Notes: a model not told the origin generated them from the letters alone. Shown: positions 20,991 through 35,140, numbered from the stretch's first letter. The stretch: DNA of 64,000 nt from Quercus robur (GCF_932294415.1 NC_065535.1:93140862-93204861); one strand, 5' to 3'. Numbers and translations are program-made.

Positions 20991-23900
20991 ATGGATCCAG
21001 AGCAAACGTTCATACGGGTGCAAGAGCGGTTCTCACAGATGGTGAGACCCAAACTGAGAGCTGTTTTGGAGTACTTGTACCTCTTCATCGCCATCACTTT
21101 GTTCTGTATCCTTGTTGTTATGCACGCCAATTACGTTCAACAGGTACACAAATCTTATTAATTTTCGATCTTTAGGGTTTTTTGTTGTTGTTGTTGTCGT
21201 TGTTGTTCAATTTTCAATTTTCAATTTCTATTTGCCAATTTGTTTTTTTTTTTTTTAAACTCAATTTCTAGTTGATTGCCAAATGAATCAGTGTTAGGGT
21301 TAGAAAGAAAATGAAAAACTAGACCATTGTGGTTTCTTGATATTCAAGTAGTCCTAACAGTTTGAGAATTGAAACCACTTGAATATCACGAAACCACAAT
21401 GGTCTGGTTTTTCATGGAGAGGTTGTTGACTCTTGATTGCTACAGTTTTTAGTAACTTAATACTTTATCTCAACCAAATTTGAAAGTTCATTACATGTGC
21501 ATTCCAAGTAATATTGGAAGGGACATGAAAGAAAAGAACAGATCCTTGTTCATAAGGCTTTACCATTTTTTTTTTTTATTATTGAAGTTGTCATTACCAC
21601 AGTATCTTGGTTTGAGGGCAATATTATTCTAACTTATGATATATGTTAGTGATCCACTGTAATGATAATGACTGGAAACTAAACATTAACTCCCCTGTTC
21701 AAGTATCTATGTTTATCAAATTGAGAAATGTATGTCTTGCCACAGTGCTTTAACCAAAATCTGTGCTTTTGCATTTGAAGCCTGGCTGTTCTAGTGAGCT
21801 CTCTGGACCTGAAATGACAGAAGCACAACTCATCCAAATTAAGGTAATATATTGTCTTTCATTTCTGATAGGTTAGCTTTATTTGTGTGTTTCTGCAATG
21901 TATTCCCTCTGGCTAGTTACTAATGCTCTGTATGTTTCGATGGAAAACCCTATGTGAAGATAGATTTTTGCGTTTTCCTATGTTTGGTAGTATTAGAAAA
22001 GACGGGTCAAAGGAAAATTATCTATGGTCAACGGAAAACCTATTAAAACCATGGCTTATTTTTTAGTGGTTGTTTTCCACTATAATTTTCCGGAAAACAA
22101 CTCTATCTCATGTCAAGCTAAATAAGGGAAGCCAAGAGATAGTTTTTCAAATCATTTTAAGGTCGCTACCAAACATAGGAAAATGAGATAGTTTTCCAAA
22201 AAAATACTTTTTGGAAAATGATTTATTTTTCAATAAACGTTAACATCAAAATAAATGGAGCGTAAATGGGCTTGGTATCATCATGTTTATCTCCCTTTGG
22301 ACTTTGGGAATTTTCATCCTTCCAGATCATATACTTTCTCAATCTGCGACTAGTCGATCTTGGCTAACAACAGGGTGTTGCAACTATGTCCTTTGTCATT
22401 GTAGTTTTATTAATTCTTTATTAATTTCCCCATTTCTTCATGGGAAATAGGGAAAATATTGTGGTGTAATTTGTTGGCGTTGATTCATACGTAGCTATGA
22501 CCTGGTTTTCGGGAATTTCTGTCTATATTGCATTCAAGTTAATTTCTTCCTAGGACATTATCAATTGTCGTTTTGGAGGTTTTTGTAGATATCATTAATA
22601 CTTAGTAGTTGCAACGTGAGTTTAATGCTTATTAATTAGATATTTTGTGTCTGTGGTAGATTTCTTTGTTAACTCTCATATTTTTTTTGTTCCTGGTGAA
22701 AAATCATAAATTTTACTTTGAAAATTGTATGTATCACTTTTTTTGAGATCTATGGTGATCTATTTTGTGTGATTTACTGTGCATTTGACAGATGATTTTG
22801 GTTTTGTTTCTTAAGTTGGCCAAGCAGTCATGTTTTGTAACCAATTTTTTTTACTTTGGTATAGATAACTAGTGCAGGGTTGTGGTCGCACAATGAGTCT
22901 GAATCTAATGCGATTGATGTTCCTGATTTGAATACCGTGACGAATAAATTGGAAAATGCAAATGTGGATGGAGATGGATTGACATTTTTGGCTGCAAAAT
23001 TTTGGTTAAATTGGGTTGGTTCTGGTACTAGAAGGAGCAAACTAGCCTGGAAGTTCTGGAAGACTGACACCGAGCTTCTTGAGCATCAAGCAGAAACTTC
23101 AATGAGTTGTCAAAGCTCTAAGCCAACAGTAGATGACACAGTCATCAAAATTGATAAAGAGGAGCGGCGTAGTTTCCCTTTATCTGCCAGAGAGACATTT
23201 AAAGCAGCAGTATTTCATTTTGGCAAAAAGTGGTACAAGCGTCTGTTATTTATTTGGCGACATGCAGTGCAGCTCATTAGAAGTTTCTGGAAGTTGTGGG
23301 TGAGTAGATGAAGAAAATGTTCTTATCTGTAGCTAGATTATTATGTATTCAATACAATATCCCCTTTTTTTTATTACTGAATCATGGAAGTTTCTGCTCA
23401 CTTTACTAGGAACTATTTTAAATCACATTTTATCTTAACCAGCACTTTAATCGCTCTTGTGTACTTTTCTTTGTCATTTTTGTTGTTTTTGAGATTTTAG
23501 GTTTCCTTTTAAAATATGAGCATGTTTTCTGTTGTAGTTATCTGCCTCTGGGTCTGGGTACCTTCTAGATGTTGTGGATCGTAGAACGTAATGATCCTAT
23601 AATTTATATATTGTCTCAATTCTTTTGATTTGTCTTTTTCTGGGTGAATATATGTGACATTGTTTTAAAATGGTCTTTGTGTCCATTTGGTACAGCTTAA
23701 TTTTTAACTTTTCTGAAAATGGGTTGTTTGATTACTTATATAAAAAAAGGGTTGTTTGAAAAAGCTACACTTAAAAAGGTGAGGTTTTAAAATGATGTAC
23801 TTTGAAAAACTCTGGTTTTAAACTGCCCTCCCAAACAGGCACTTAGTTTCAACTTTATTGATATATTGATGATACACTTGGAGAAGACATAAACTATCGA

Positions 23901-26900
23901 CTTATCAAAAAAAGATATACTAGGAGAAGACATGAGGCTAGATACTGGTCAATGCAGATGCATGTACCCTGAGGCTAAATCTCCACATTTTTTTTTGTAT
24001 TGGAAAATCTCATATATCTATCAAGAAGTTCTGCTTAGTTCAAATCATGTCATCTTATTAATTTATTAAAATTTGAATTTCTTTTTTAAAAAATTCTAGT
24101 CATACTAAATGTGTGATGGAAGCCCTCTATTGGTCTTCATACTCATAACAGACAGGTTTTAATATTTCTTGTTATTATCAGCCAGCAGGACTGACTGGTG
24201 GCTTCAATATTTGATGCAGATGTTGTTCAGTTACTTACAAAAAAAAACTGTCTCTCTCTCTCTCTCCCTCTCATATTTTTCCAAACATGCACTGTGAAAG
24301 TTGCTTGGTTTCTAAATGCATTATAAGGAGAAACTTATACTGTACCATATTTGATTTATTGTATCAAGGCCAAGTCTCTATTTGCTGAATTTGAAATTTC
24401 AAGTGCAGAATCTTGCAGGTATAAATTTAAATATTGATATTCCCAAGTGGTTGCGTATACTTCATTTGGACAGGCTTAACTCATATGCAGGTAAATGGAA
24501 ATTTTTTTAGTTCTCCTCATTTACTATCATTGTGTTGCAGAATTATAGTGATTATGCAAAAATTGAAAACTCTTAGGTAGAACTGTAGTCTCTTAAAATT
24601 TATTTCTTCACTTGGATGAATGTGAGTCCCTAGTAGCCATGCTGACTGTAATTCTAGAATGCCGGTTTACTATATTGGTGCTCAATCTAACTTCAGCTTT
24701 TTGGTTAGTTGGCAAATCTTTTATACTTACAAAATACAACGGGGACAAAATCCATTGAAACAAGTTTATTTTGGGAGTTCATTTTTATTATTTTTGCTTA
24801 GCAGCATTCTTTAGGGCTGCCAAGAGCAGCTTTGGGTGATTTGTAAAAGGGTTGGGTCAATAATTACATTTTACCCCAATTATGATCTTGCTACATTATT
24901 CACTGAATATCTGTACTGAAGCATACCTAATTATTTGGGTGGGACTCATCACCCAACTGACAGTTAGACCATTAGAGAGATATAGAGAGAAGATATTCAA
25001 GTTTGTTTGTTCCCTTTCTATTGGGGGAGGGGGAGGGGGGAACTGGGAAAGTGTTAATAATAATTGCTAAGATAATTTTCTTGGTAAGGACTGTAGAGGT
25101 ATTGAACCACCTTGTTTTCCTATTGTGATCCTATTGTGATAGAAGTTTAATGATAAAAAATTCACTTTGTTGATTTCCTAAGTTGTGCTATATATTTCTT
25201 GTTTTGTGCTATTACTTTTTGCATCTGTTTCAGTGCATTCACTTGAGAAGAGAATCAAAGCATTTGAGCCAACATATATATACACTATGGAAAAGGTAAT
25301 CTTTTCACCAAATTTTATTCCTCCTTGCAATTCATGAAATTTGTCTGCATACTCTGCTGTGGTTTTCTAACATCTAACATTTCAATATTCTAATAAGCGC
25401 TTGTCCTGCAGGGATATTTTTTGCTACCTGAAGAAGCAAGGTCTCGCCATAATATTCGTACCGTTAACATTAGCATATCAGCTCGACATTCCTGTTTTGG
25501 TAACAGGTTATTTCTTCTGAACATAACTCTGGTTTGAATTGAGCTTGGAAGTGGCAATTTTTCTGTCTAGAGCCTATTTTTGCTTCAATTATTGGTTTTT
25601 AAGTCTTGATTCATAATTCTGATACCAGTCTGTTTCAAAATTTTAATTTCCGTGGACCTTTATATATGCTTTCCATGCCATGTGCTTCCTCCAATACTGG
25701 AACTGGGCTGCCTTTCTGTAGTATGAAACTTAGAATACAGATTGAGAATCATCTGTGATTTAAACCTTAAAGCTTTTCTTTTTGTTGACTAGCTAGAGCC
25801 ACTGAGAACAATTGTGTCAATGCCTGTTTAGGAAGATAATGTACTGGCATTCTTCTAGGAATAAATACAAAGGTTCTAACTTCAGTATACCATTAGTGTG
25901 CATGTTTGAGATCAATTGAAAGCTTTACACAGCTTCCTTACAATTTGGTAAACTTGATTATGTTTTAAACATTTTTGTCTAACATTTGTTGAACTTTATA
26001 ATTTGAGGTGTATGCATATTTGTAGAGAGTTGAACGTAAATGGATATTTTCTTATTACCAGGTGGCAGCAACTCCTCATTAACAGAATCGTTGGATATGA
26101 TACTATTTTGATGAATAGTTTATTGACTTCTACTGGTCAAGGTGACATCCCATTACAAATTTATTTGTTAAATTTTGTTTTCTGTACGTATTGCAAGAGT
26201 TTTTTCATTCTCACACTATGGGTCATTGTATTATACCCTCGTGTTATCTAATACTTCATTATTATTTTTCTGTCATTTTTGAATTGGCATGTTTCTAACC
26301 GTTGCCAACTTGTCATATGATCTTGTAGAGATTTTTTTATTGTTTAATTTTGGAAGTCAATTGTATTTTTATTCAGTTGGATTTTCTTTTTTGGGCAATA
26401 TTACTTAATTAGGTTATTAAAATTTTATTTAATTTCGTTTTAAATTAAATAAAATTCTTTAATTTCGTACTGATCAAAAAAATATTTATTTATTTAATTT
26501 CGTAGAGTCAAGTGGTTTTTTTTTGGGGGAAATTCAATAGTTAGGTTTTCTAAGTCAATTAGAACTTGGGTTAAGTAGTAGCATTCTATTGAGTACAATT
26601 TTGTACTCAAAATCTTACAGTGCTTGATTAATATAATTTCTCTTGAAAGTTTTCCAGTTGTTTGGTGCTTACTCCTAGGTTTTCTATTTCGATTTGTGTT
26701 GACTATAAAAAACAACTCTTGGTGCTGTCTCCTAGGTTATTTTTATTTTCTTGTTATTTATTTTATTATATTTTGGATAAGCAATGGAAATTTTGTAGAT
26801 ATCGGAAAAATAGCCACCCAAGAATATAGGCAGTATACAACTGAGGACTATACAATAAATCCTGCAAATTACATAAATCTATCATATCAAAAACTTCAAT

Positions 26901-29900
26901 TATGTTATTGCATTAGTTTTAGTTTTGTTGAAACTTTTCCCAATTTTCTAAAATTTTTATATTTTAATTTAACTGTGACAAGGGCACAAACTACATGAAT
27001 TTTTGTTGGTATTGTCTCGTCACTGTCACCCTTGGTTCACGTACTATTTGCCGTCAAAACTTTACCAGACCGATGGACCAAGATTAGGATGTATAATTTG
27101 CACAATTGATTATAATTCCATACGAATATAATGATGTGGTGGAACACAAGGCGTGTTTGTTCTCAATGCTATTAAAGATGATTCATGAGATTTGGGCTTT
27201 CTTATTTTGTTTGGGATGCGGCCATAGGCAAAATTTCGACAACAAACAATCTTCATAAGAGAGGTTTTGTTATAGTGGACTGGTGTTGTTTATGTAAGTC
27301 AGATGGTGAATCTGTTAGCTATCTATTGCTGCATTTTCCTACTGTTTCGGAGATGTGGGCTTTCTTATTTTGCGTAGTCGGGCTTGCTTGGTTATGCCAA
27401 GTTCAGTTGAAGCTATGTTGGAGTCTTGGGTTGGAGTTTGGGGAGTTTGTGGATATGTAAAAGTTTGGAGGGTAGCTCTGGCTTGTCTTATGTGGTGTGT
27501 TTGGGTGGAACATAATCGCCATCCGTTTGAGGGAAAGGAGCTATCTTTACGAAATCTCAAGTTTCTCTTTTTGAAGACTTTCTTCAATTGGTCATCACAA
27601 TCTAGTACTCTATCCATGTTTTCTTTGATGGAATTCCTAGATTCCTTATGCCCTGCCGTTGATTGGCTTTGACTTTTTTATGCTATGTATTCTTTTTTAC
27701 TTGCTGTCTTTTTCTCATTGTATACTGGTATGCTTTTTTAACTTTTTAATGAATTGAACTTGCCACAAAAAAGAAAATAAGAAAAAAGACAATTCTTGAG
27801 TTGAAGCAAGTTTCACTTGCAAAAGTTCTTATTCTTCCACACTTATAAATTTGAGGATGAGTTTTTTCTAATTAAGGGAGAAGTGCGAAGAAATTTTATT
27901 TTAATTTAGTTTTATTGAATTTTGGAATTCAGTTGTATTTTTATCAGTCAATTGGATTTTATTATAGATATTAGTTAATTAGGTTATTATTATTTTATTT
28001 TATTTCCTTAAGTCAAAGTTATTTTTGTAATTCAATAATTAAGTTTCCTTAGTAAGTTAGAATTAAGGGTTAAGTCAGTAATTTATATAAGCACAATATT
28101 GTACTCAAAAGTTTACAGTTTGCTTGATTAATAAAATTACTCTTGGAATTTTTCCAATAGTCTAGTGTTGACTCTAGCTAACCCTAACTACTGACTCCTA
28201 GGTTTCCTATCTTGCTTGGTACCAACTCCAAGAAACCCTAGGTGCTGAGTTCTAGGTTATTTATATTTTTCTGTTCTTCTATTTTGTTGCTGCATCCGTT
28301 TTGGTCTTGTATTGCATTACTTTCTTTATTTGTCCTTATTGCACTAGTTCAAAACTTCAAATTATAATGCTTATGATGATGATGACTTTCTCTTTATATT
28401 TAAATTATTGAACTTGTGTACGGTTTGTGGCAGTTTTATACATTTTGATTGACCTATCTTAGCTGCGTTAATTCCTTCTTTTATTTTTTGTGAGTAATAT
28501 GAAAATTGTTTTAGAAAGAGTAGAACCTAATTATATAATAGATTGAAAGGAATTGCCTAAAGAATCACAATTGAACGCTTTAGTTCCTTCTAAATGTCTT
28601 TGATGATCTGTGGTTGGAGTGAAGCATGCTTGAATTGAATTGTATGCAGTGAGGTAAATGAATGCTAACTCTTTAATCAAACCTTTGATGGTTGGTTGGA
28701 TTTGATCCATCTGTTTTGTATTATTATTGCACATTGCCAATGATATAAGCATGAATAGAGTCAATAATTGGGTTAGTGATCTGTTCTATTTTATCTAAGC
28801 ATGTTTTGGTACTTCATTGCAGGTTATCTGTACAATTATCAAACAAAGGAGTTTTATAATCTTAGTTATGCACAATTACTCCCAGAAGGTCCTGCAGGAT
28901 TTGGAGGTTTGTTGAGCTATGCCTTCTATATGCATTGATGGAATGTTTTTATACTTTTACACTAAGGTTGCAATATCTGATTGCAAATGTCATTATGCAT
29001 TTCAGTTTGGGTAATTAATAATGAGTGAAGGCACTAATGAAGGTTTCCTTTTTTGTATGGACTGTGTCTTTTGGGAAAATTCTAACAGTAAATAATCCGA
29101 TAAAATGAGTGATAATAATTGTGGACTAGTGCTACTTATCAAAAAAGAAGAAGATAATTGTGGAGTAGTGCTGTATGTGACTCTGTAAATGTAGTGGTGA
29201 GAATGCAGGATCATTTGCCACCACATTGCACAATAGCTGAGTAGTTGTGGACTTTTGTTTTTGTGTTGGTTGGAGTTAAATGGGTGATGATGACTACTGG
29301 GTTCAGAAGTTGCTTCAACATTGGAGGAGGAGACCTAAGTCTTTTAGACAGAGTATGGAATGAAGTATTAGAGTCTCATGTGGACGTGTGGAGAAAATGG
29401 AAGGAAAGGATTAGGAGGACTTCTGAGGGGGAAGGAACTCAGTTGAGAGAATGCATCTTTAGATGAGTGTGGACCTTCTAGTCTTGTAGTTTCTTTGTGC
29501 TTTTTATATGCGTGAATTACCTAGAGGAGAGACTTGAGCATATAACCTGTATACATGAAGTTTTTCCTTGATTATTAAAATGAAGATTAGGCTGGTCAAT
29601 AAAGTAACCCATTGAATCCTTCATTACCTTGACTAACTCTAGATTAATTGAATCTCAACTCTAAGATTGAAAGGCAGGGTACTGACACCTGAAGCACTGA
29701 GTCAGATTTCACTGAAGGATGAGTTGCTTCAAGATTTGTAAACATTTAGAGTTGCTTATTCTGGCATATTGTTAGGTAAACAAGCTAATATTTCGTATTT
29801 GTTTTTATTATTGTTATTGTTATTCTTATCTGATGCTGGAATGGAAGGGTACTGTTGGATTGTGGAGGACAGTTTGAAGAACATGGAAAAATTCCACTTG

Positions 29901-32900
29901 ATTTTGAAAGTTGAGGAACAAATTGCCAATGAGCTCTAGCTGAATTAACACCTTGTTCCCTTGCAAGTGCTTGGTGGAGGGTGAGGTTGTGGGTTGGGTG
30001 TGTGTGTAACTTACCTTGAGGGACGAAATTGACTTGATCTTGAAAGTTGAGAAACGAAATTGACACAATTAATAGTTGAGGGACATTAATTTTGAAAGTT
30101 AAAGGACAAAATTGACACAATTAAATATAGAGGTTCAAAATTGTAATTGTGACATGTACAAGGACCAAAATTGTGGTTTGGCAGAAATAAAATCAATTTG
30201 TGTCAATCATACGATCATTTAGGTCTAATGAAATCAATCAACATCAATACGTTCAATTTTGTGTCTGCACCAGCACGTATATAATGACTCACTCTCTCTC
30301 TCTTTTCTTTTTTTGACCCTCAGACAGGTCCCTCCACTTGGGAGGGAAGTGCCATTTGGCATATAGGGACTCTTTCTTGGGCCAGTAGTGTTAAGGCTCC
30401 TAAAACCCAAACCCAATAGCAGACTCCTACTGAATAATCTAGATCAAACTGAATTATGAAAATTATCCTAACTATAGAAGTATGTACAAGATGTTTATGA
30501 AATTTCAAATGTTTTATTGCACTTGCACATGAAAACAGCTATGATTCTCAAACAAGTGACCCAAATTGGAAGCAATGTGAGAGCCTTTAAAGCCGTAACC
30601 GTAGGGCTCTTGCTTCAATTGGACATGGCACGTGGACCCTGCTAAATAAACTTTGAAATTGACAAAATTGCACAGTAGCACACATATCAACAACGGATCA
30701 ATCTTCCATGGCCGCATTACCATCAAAACCAGTGTTTGTTTTTATACTGCAAACAAAAAGCAAAGAACTTGAAATTTTTTTCAGCAAAATGAACATTTAA
30801 ATTGACAAAAGTGCACTGTAGCACACATAACCACAACAATTCAATCTTCTATAGCTGCATTACTAGCATAACCAAAAGCATTTGTTCTTTCACTGTAAAC
30901 AAAAAGTGAAGAACCTGAAATTTTTTTTCTGAGGGACATTTAACTGCATGCAGATTGTGCTCTATTTTTATGTTTTTTCCCTTTTTCTGGATATAAATTG
31001 TGCTGAACTTGTGCCATTCATCTGGTTTCCATGCAGACTACCTTGTGACCAAGTGTGGTGTACTTATGATGTCGCTATTTGTGTTCTTTACTACCACAAT
31101 GTCAGTTTCATTTACATTGAGAGAGACACAGACCCGCATGCTGAAGTTTACAGGTTTGTTTAACCCACCCCTTCCCCCCCCCCCTCTCCCGCTGCCTCAT
31201 ATACACAAATTCTGTCATTCAGTCCATTGAACCATCTCAGTTGAATATATATACTTTTTGTTTGAAATTGGACCTATTTTGTCATCTCATGTGTTGCAAG
31301 AGGGTTTCAAAAATATCCTCTTGCTGTTGGATTTCTTGATGGGTGAATCTGATGGATACAAGGATTGAGGTGGCACATTATGAGGGTGCCACAATAAATC
31401 AAGCTTCTTCTTGCACTTCCTTAAAATTCCCCTTTTGTCAATTTATTGCAGTGCAGCTTCAACACCATGCTCGACATCGGCTTCCAACATTTCAATTGAT
31501 CTTTGTGCATGTAATCGAATCACTCGTCTTTGTACCGGTAAGCATTCATTTTTATTTTATTTGTATGCATATCTACCAAACCATTCTCAAATTGTCATAA
31601 ATTATTTCTAGTCTTCTTCTGCACAACTAGTTTGATTTTTACAGGTCATATTGACTAATAGAGTTCTATATTGGTTTTTGCAGATTATGATTGGTATTTT
31701 GTTTTTTCTGTTCGAGTTTTATGATGATCAGCTGTTGGCTTTCATGGTTTTAATTCTTGTCTGGTTGAGTGAACTGTTTACCCTAATCAGGTATCTCTCT
31801 CTCTCTCATAAATATATAGCCACTTTTTTGCTATGCATGGTATTCTTGTACATGTGTTTGGTTGAGAATGCATATATGTGGGCAAGGTAGCCTATCTAAT
31901 TGCTGTGTTGGGCCCCACACACAAAAAAATATATATAATAATCTCAATCTGAGCAACAGCCTGTTGGGATTTTTTTCGAGATTAATTTTTTTACTTTATT
32001 CGATGTGGAAGTTTACGGTTTGTAATGAGACAGGTTGGTTCAGTTTATACCATAGGTGAGTCAGAATTGTGGTTAGATATTAATATAGACATTGTTTGGA
32101 TTTCTTGACTTATTGGGTATGGGTTGGGTTGTAATTTTCAGCTAGGCTAAATGAATATGTTCACTTAAAGGCAAAGTTACACTTGGTCAAGACTAAATTT
32201 GGGGCAGTGAAGTGGGTTGGACTGTGATGGAAGTATGGAATGTCATGGTAACGGTATTTTAACTCATAAAAAACCATTACTGGTCCAATAGAAAATGCCC
32301 AGATAAATTTGCTTTGATGCAATGATTGACTATTTTCTTTAATGACCATAACATGGGCTATTGTGGCCCAGAGGGGCAACAGATGAACCCTTTTTGAAAA
32401 TCCTCTCCAACTAATTGCCCCTTGCACCTAGCATCTAATATATTTTCTCTGTGTGTGTCTGTCTACACGTGTGTCTGCTCACAGGTGTATTCATGTAACA
32501 TGCTGTTCTAATATGGTTTGCTTGCTAATGTCTTGCAGCGTCCGGACACCAATATCAATGAAGTTCTTTCCTCGCTTCTTTTTGCTCTACTTTCTGGTTT
32601 TTCACATTTATTTCTTTTCCTATGCTTATGGTATGGGCCTATCACTTTTTGGACTTATTTCTGTTTCTGGTGGAAAGTCTAATTTTTCTCATAAATTATT
32701 GGTTGGATAATTTCTCCAGGTTTTTCATATTTGGCTCTCTCTACAACAGCAGCATTTATGCAGCACCTAATCCTCTACTTCTGGAACCGTTTTGAGGTAA
32801 GCATTATGGTATATGCCTCCAAGTATGGGTTTTATTTTTTTTGGTGACACATATCCATTGGCTTTATTTTACTCTTATGATAAAGCCAGTAGTCACTATA

Positions 32901-33657
32901 AGTTTGCAATTGCATGAAGATGATATAATTATTCAACTTCTCCCTTTGTGTGGACTGTTTTCACTGCAAATATTTATAGGCTACAGAATCTGTAGTTAAA
33001 AAAGAGCCGGGCTTGTTTCTCATTTTTGTTTCTGGTCAATAGGCTTGTCCTTTCGCATCTTCACTTTAAGCCATCATTTATGATTCTTCTACTGCAGTTG
33101 CCAGAGGATAGATATTTAGCTGCTAACAAACAAGATTACTTTTGGAATATAAAGAAATTGGTATAAAACTTTCACAACTTCAAAGTATTATAATGGTTGT
33201 AAATACATCTCAGGTCCCTGCTTTACAAAGGTTTATGCAGCACCGTCGATCACAGCTTCAGCAGCCCCCGGATTTCCACATTACCTCCTCAACCATCCTT
33301 GCGTCGACTTTACACATCACAAGATTGAATACAAGGAATCCTGGTCCAGTTAACACGGACCTGACAACTGGGACTGGGTTGAGACCTGGGTCCAACCCAG
33401 CAATGCCAGCAACTGGAGAAATGGACATATCCGGGCTTCAGGAACAATCAGAAAGTGAAAACAGAGCAGAGAACCCTCTTCAGCAGGCAGATAATGGTCC
33501 CAACCCTGGGGCAATGAATGCATTCAGTTCGCTTTTGTTATGGATCTTAGGAGGGGCCTCTTCTGAAGGCCTCAACTCATTCCTTTCCATGTTCAGAGAT
33601 GTGAGAGAGCAAGGACAAGTTTATGCTGAAAACCGCGCCAATCAGAATGTGCGATAA
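20991..33657 (+). CDS. Membralin-like protein (TMEM259 / At1g60995 homologue)
   Basis: Fourteen coding exons, all with GT-AG borders and consistent phase: 20991-21143, 21781-21843, 22865-23299, 24409-24490, 25234-25295, 25412-25506, 26062-26141, 28823-28906, 31037-31153, 31452-31537, 31684-31790, 32539-32630, 32720-32796 and 33214-33657. They give 658 residues. An N-terminal membrane segment (about residues 26-46) is followed by a lumenal part with SISARHSCFGNRWQQLLINR. Several membrane segments lie in exons 9-13 (for example LLYFLVFHIYFFSYAYGFSY) and a polar C-terminal tail follows. Membralins are ER membrane proteins; the mammalian protein acts in ER-associated degradation, and the plant role is less clear. 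An alternative terminal exon in intron 13 (33098-33166) would replace the C-terminal tail. Confidence 0.93.
21311..21415. repeat. Hairpin (MITE-like) in membralin intron 1
   Basis: Two 38-bp arms (21311-21348 and 21378-21415), carrying AGACCATTGTGGTTTC and its inverse, form a near-perfect foldback with a loop of about 29 bases. No clear target duplication was found. Confidence 0.7.
26326..28290. repeat. Pair of ~400-bp degenerate direct repeats in membralin intron 7
   Basis: The blocks 26326-26760 and 27880-28290 align in the same orientation. They share GTACTCAAAA followed by CTTGATTAAT, a TTAATTAGGTTATTA block and repeated CTCCTAGGTT near their ends, with substantial divergence. Size, orientation and an AATAAAATT near the middle suggest an old LTR pair or TRIM-type element. 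The space between carries a LINE fragment. Confidence 0.5.
27155..27775 (+). pseudogene. 5'-truncated LINE retrotransposon remnant (zinc-binding RT C-terminus)
   Basis: A frame at 27185-27460 reads FVWDAAIGKISTTNNL...VIVDWCCLCKSDGESV...LLLHFP, the zf-RVT domain found downstream of reverse transcriptase in plant LINEs. A second frame from about 27450 (LMWCVWVEHNRHPFEG...LRNLKFLFLKTF) is the usual continuation, so there is a frameshift near 27400-27450. Only the 3' end of the element is present, ending in an A-rich tail around 27765-27785. It lies in membralin intron 7, sense to the gene. Confidence 0.8.
30010..30175. repeat. Short diverged repeats GAGGGACAAAATTGACACAATT
   Basis: Several imperfect copies of a roughly 30-base unit (TTGAGGGACGAAATTGAC and variants) occur in membralin intron 8, probably the remnant end of a transposon. 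No coding signal. Confidence 0.5.
30650..30930. repeat. ~140-bp tandem duplication in membralin intron 8
   Basis: Two direct copies (about 30650-30785 and 30790-30930) share AAATTGACAAAA, GTAGCACACATA, CAATCTTC and ACTGYAAACAAAAAG in the same order, with about 15-20% divergence. Confidence 0.7.
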
Positions 33658-33989
33658 TGTTGGAACATTAACTTTGAAGCGGATTTCTGTGCTGCTTTGT
33701 TAGTTATAGATTGTAATATATGTTCATGTTGAATAGTATAGCACAGGGTTAACTGGATGTACTTGTCTGTATAGAAATTATATATGGATATGTTACAAAC
33801 ATACAGTCAACCCTCTTACTTTTGTCCTTAGGAGATGGAAAAAAAAATAATTAAAGAAATATATCATGTGAGATTGTGAATATTCATTAGTCATTACCTT
33901 ATATCCAGTTATCAGAAATACTCTGTTTTGCTTTTCTCAGTGGGGCATATGGTTAGTATATCAAATTGAATGTTAAACAAAGATATCTA

Positions 33990-34200
33990 CCCTTTTTTTA
34001 AAGATGGGTATAGTGGGCAGTGGAGGTGGGTTTAAACCGCAAACATGTCCCTATTTTGAAGAGGAAAGCTCCCAGGCATTACTACTCGGAGGATGTTATT
34101 AACCAATCGCTGGCAAGAAGTTTCGAATCAACGATCTCATGGGTATGATGAGGTTTTAGGAACCACTTAGCCAACCTATTGGAGTTTCTAACATGGTATA
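33990..34200 (-). mobile_element. tRNA-derived SINE remnant
   Basis: On the minus strand a box-A-like TTGGCTAAGTGGTT is followed about 45 bases later by box-B-like TTGATTCGAAACTT, then a non-tRNA body ending CCCACCTCCACTGCCC and a pyrimidine-rich stretch. The pol III internal promoter arrangement without a folded tRNA indicates a SINE. Confidence 0.6.
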
Positions 34201-34233
34201 GTTAATACAATATATTAGATTTTCTAATTAAAC

Positions 34234-34269
<36 letters not shown>

Positions 34270-34954
34270 GTTTTAAATTTTGTAAGAATTTTTTTAAGGA
34301 AACATAATGCATTTACATTTAATTATTATATAAGGCGAGATATTTAGTGAATAATGTGATGTGTGGTTGGAATTTGTTTATAGTATTCCTTATAAATGAC
34401 ACATCCGCTATACATTTTGAATGACCTAAAGAAGAAACCGATATAAGTAAATTAATTACTTATATTAGGAGGAAAAAAAAAAGACTTTAACAAAAAATAA
34501 TAATAATAATAATAATTTTATCAAGAATATATCCGCATTAGGCTGAGAATGTGACATAATTGTTAATAAAGCAACTCTTCTTTTTACACATACCTATCCT
34601 CCCTAAACATTACCGAAGTGGATCGAACAGACCAAAGTGAATTGAATGGATGAGGTGGACTGAAAAGATTGAAATAGACCTAGTGGATCAAAGTAAACCA
34701 AAGTTGACCAAAATGGACTAGATGGATTGAAATGCTACACTGATGTGATTCAGTAAGAATATAAAAAGGTTTTAGATATTAAATAAATATAGATGTCAAA
34801 ATTCAAAGGCTTACATTTTCTGGTGAAAACACCTTATACTTCCTTGATTAAATTGTTATATTTATGCAAAAGCCTATATTTTCTATTGAAAATACAGGAA
34901 GTTTGCTAAAGGATTTTAAGCTAAATTATTATTATAATTATTATAATTTTGGTT

Positions 34955-35140
34955 AAAAAAGTTTATGTAAGGGGAGGCTACCCCATACCAGGGTCAGGGT
35001 AAACCGCAGACCTCAAAGAGAACTTACATTGGACTTATAGATCGCCCACAAAGAAAGACTGTTGGCAATAAGACTCGAACCTACGCCTTTTGGACGAAAC
35101 ATTTAAGTCTTACTAACTGAACCAAACTCCATTGGCTTAA
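34955..35140 (-). mobile_element. tRNA-derived SINE remnant
   Basis: On the minus strand GGAGTTTGGTTCAGTTAGTA (box A side) and GTAGGTTCGAGTCTTATTGC (box B side) lie at tRNA-like spacing, followed by a body containing GCGGTTTACCCTGACCC. It resembles the copy at 33990-34200 in layout. Confidence 0.65.

Noticed and set aside
21940-22250. Possible MITE in membralin intron 2 (repeated GTTTTCC / ACCAAACATAGGAAAA blocks)
   Set aside because: Some inverted similarity around GTTTGGTAG and CTACCAAAC, but I could not define ends or a target duplication.
29245-29466. 73-codon frame in membralin intron 8
   Set aside because: No recognisable domain and not placed to be spliced into the gene.
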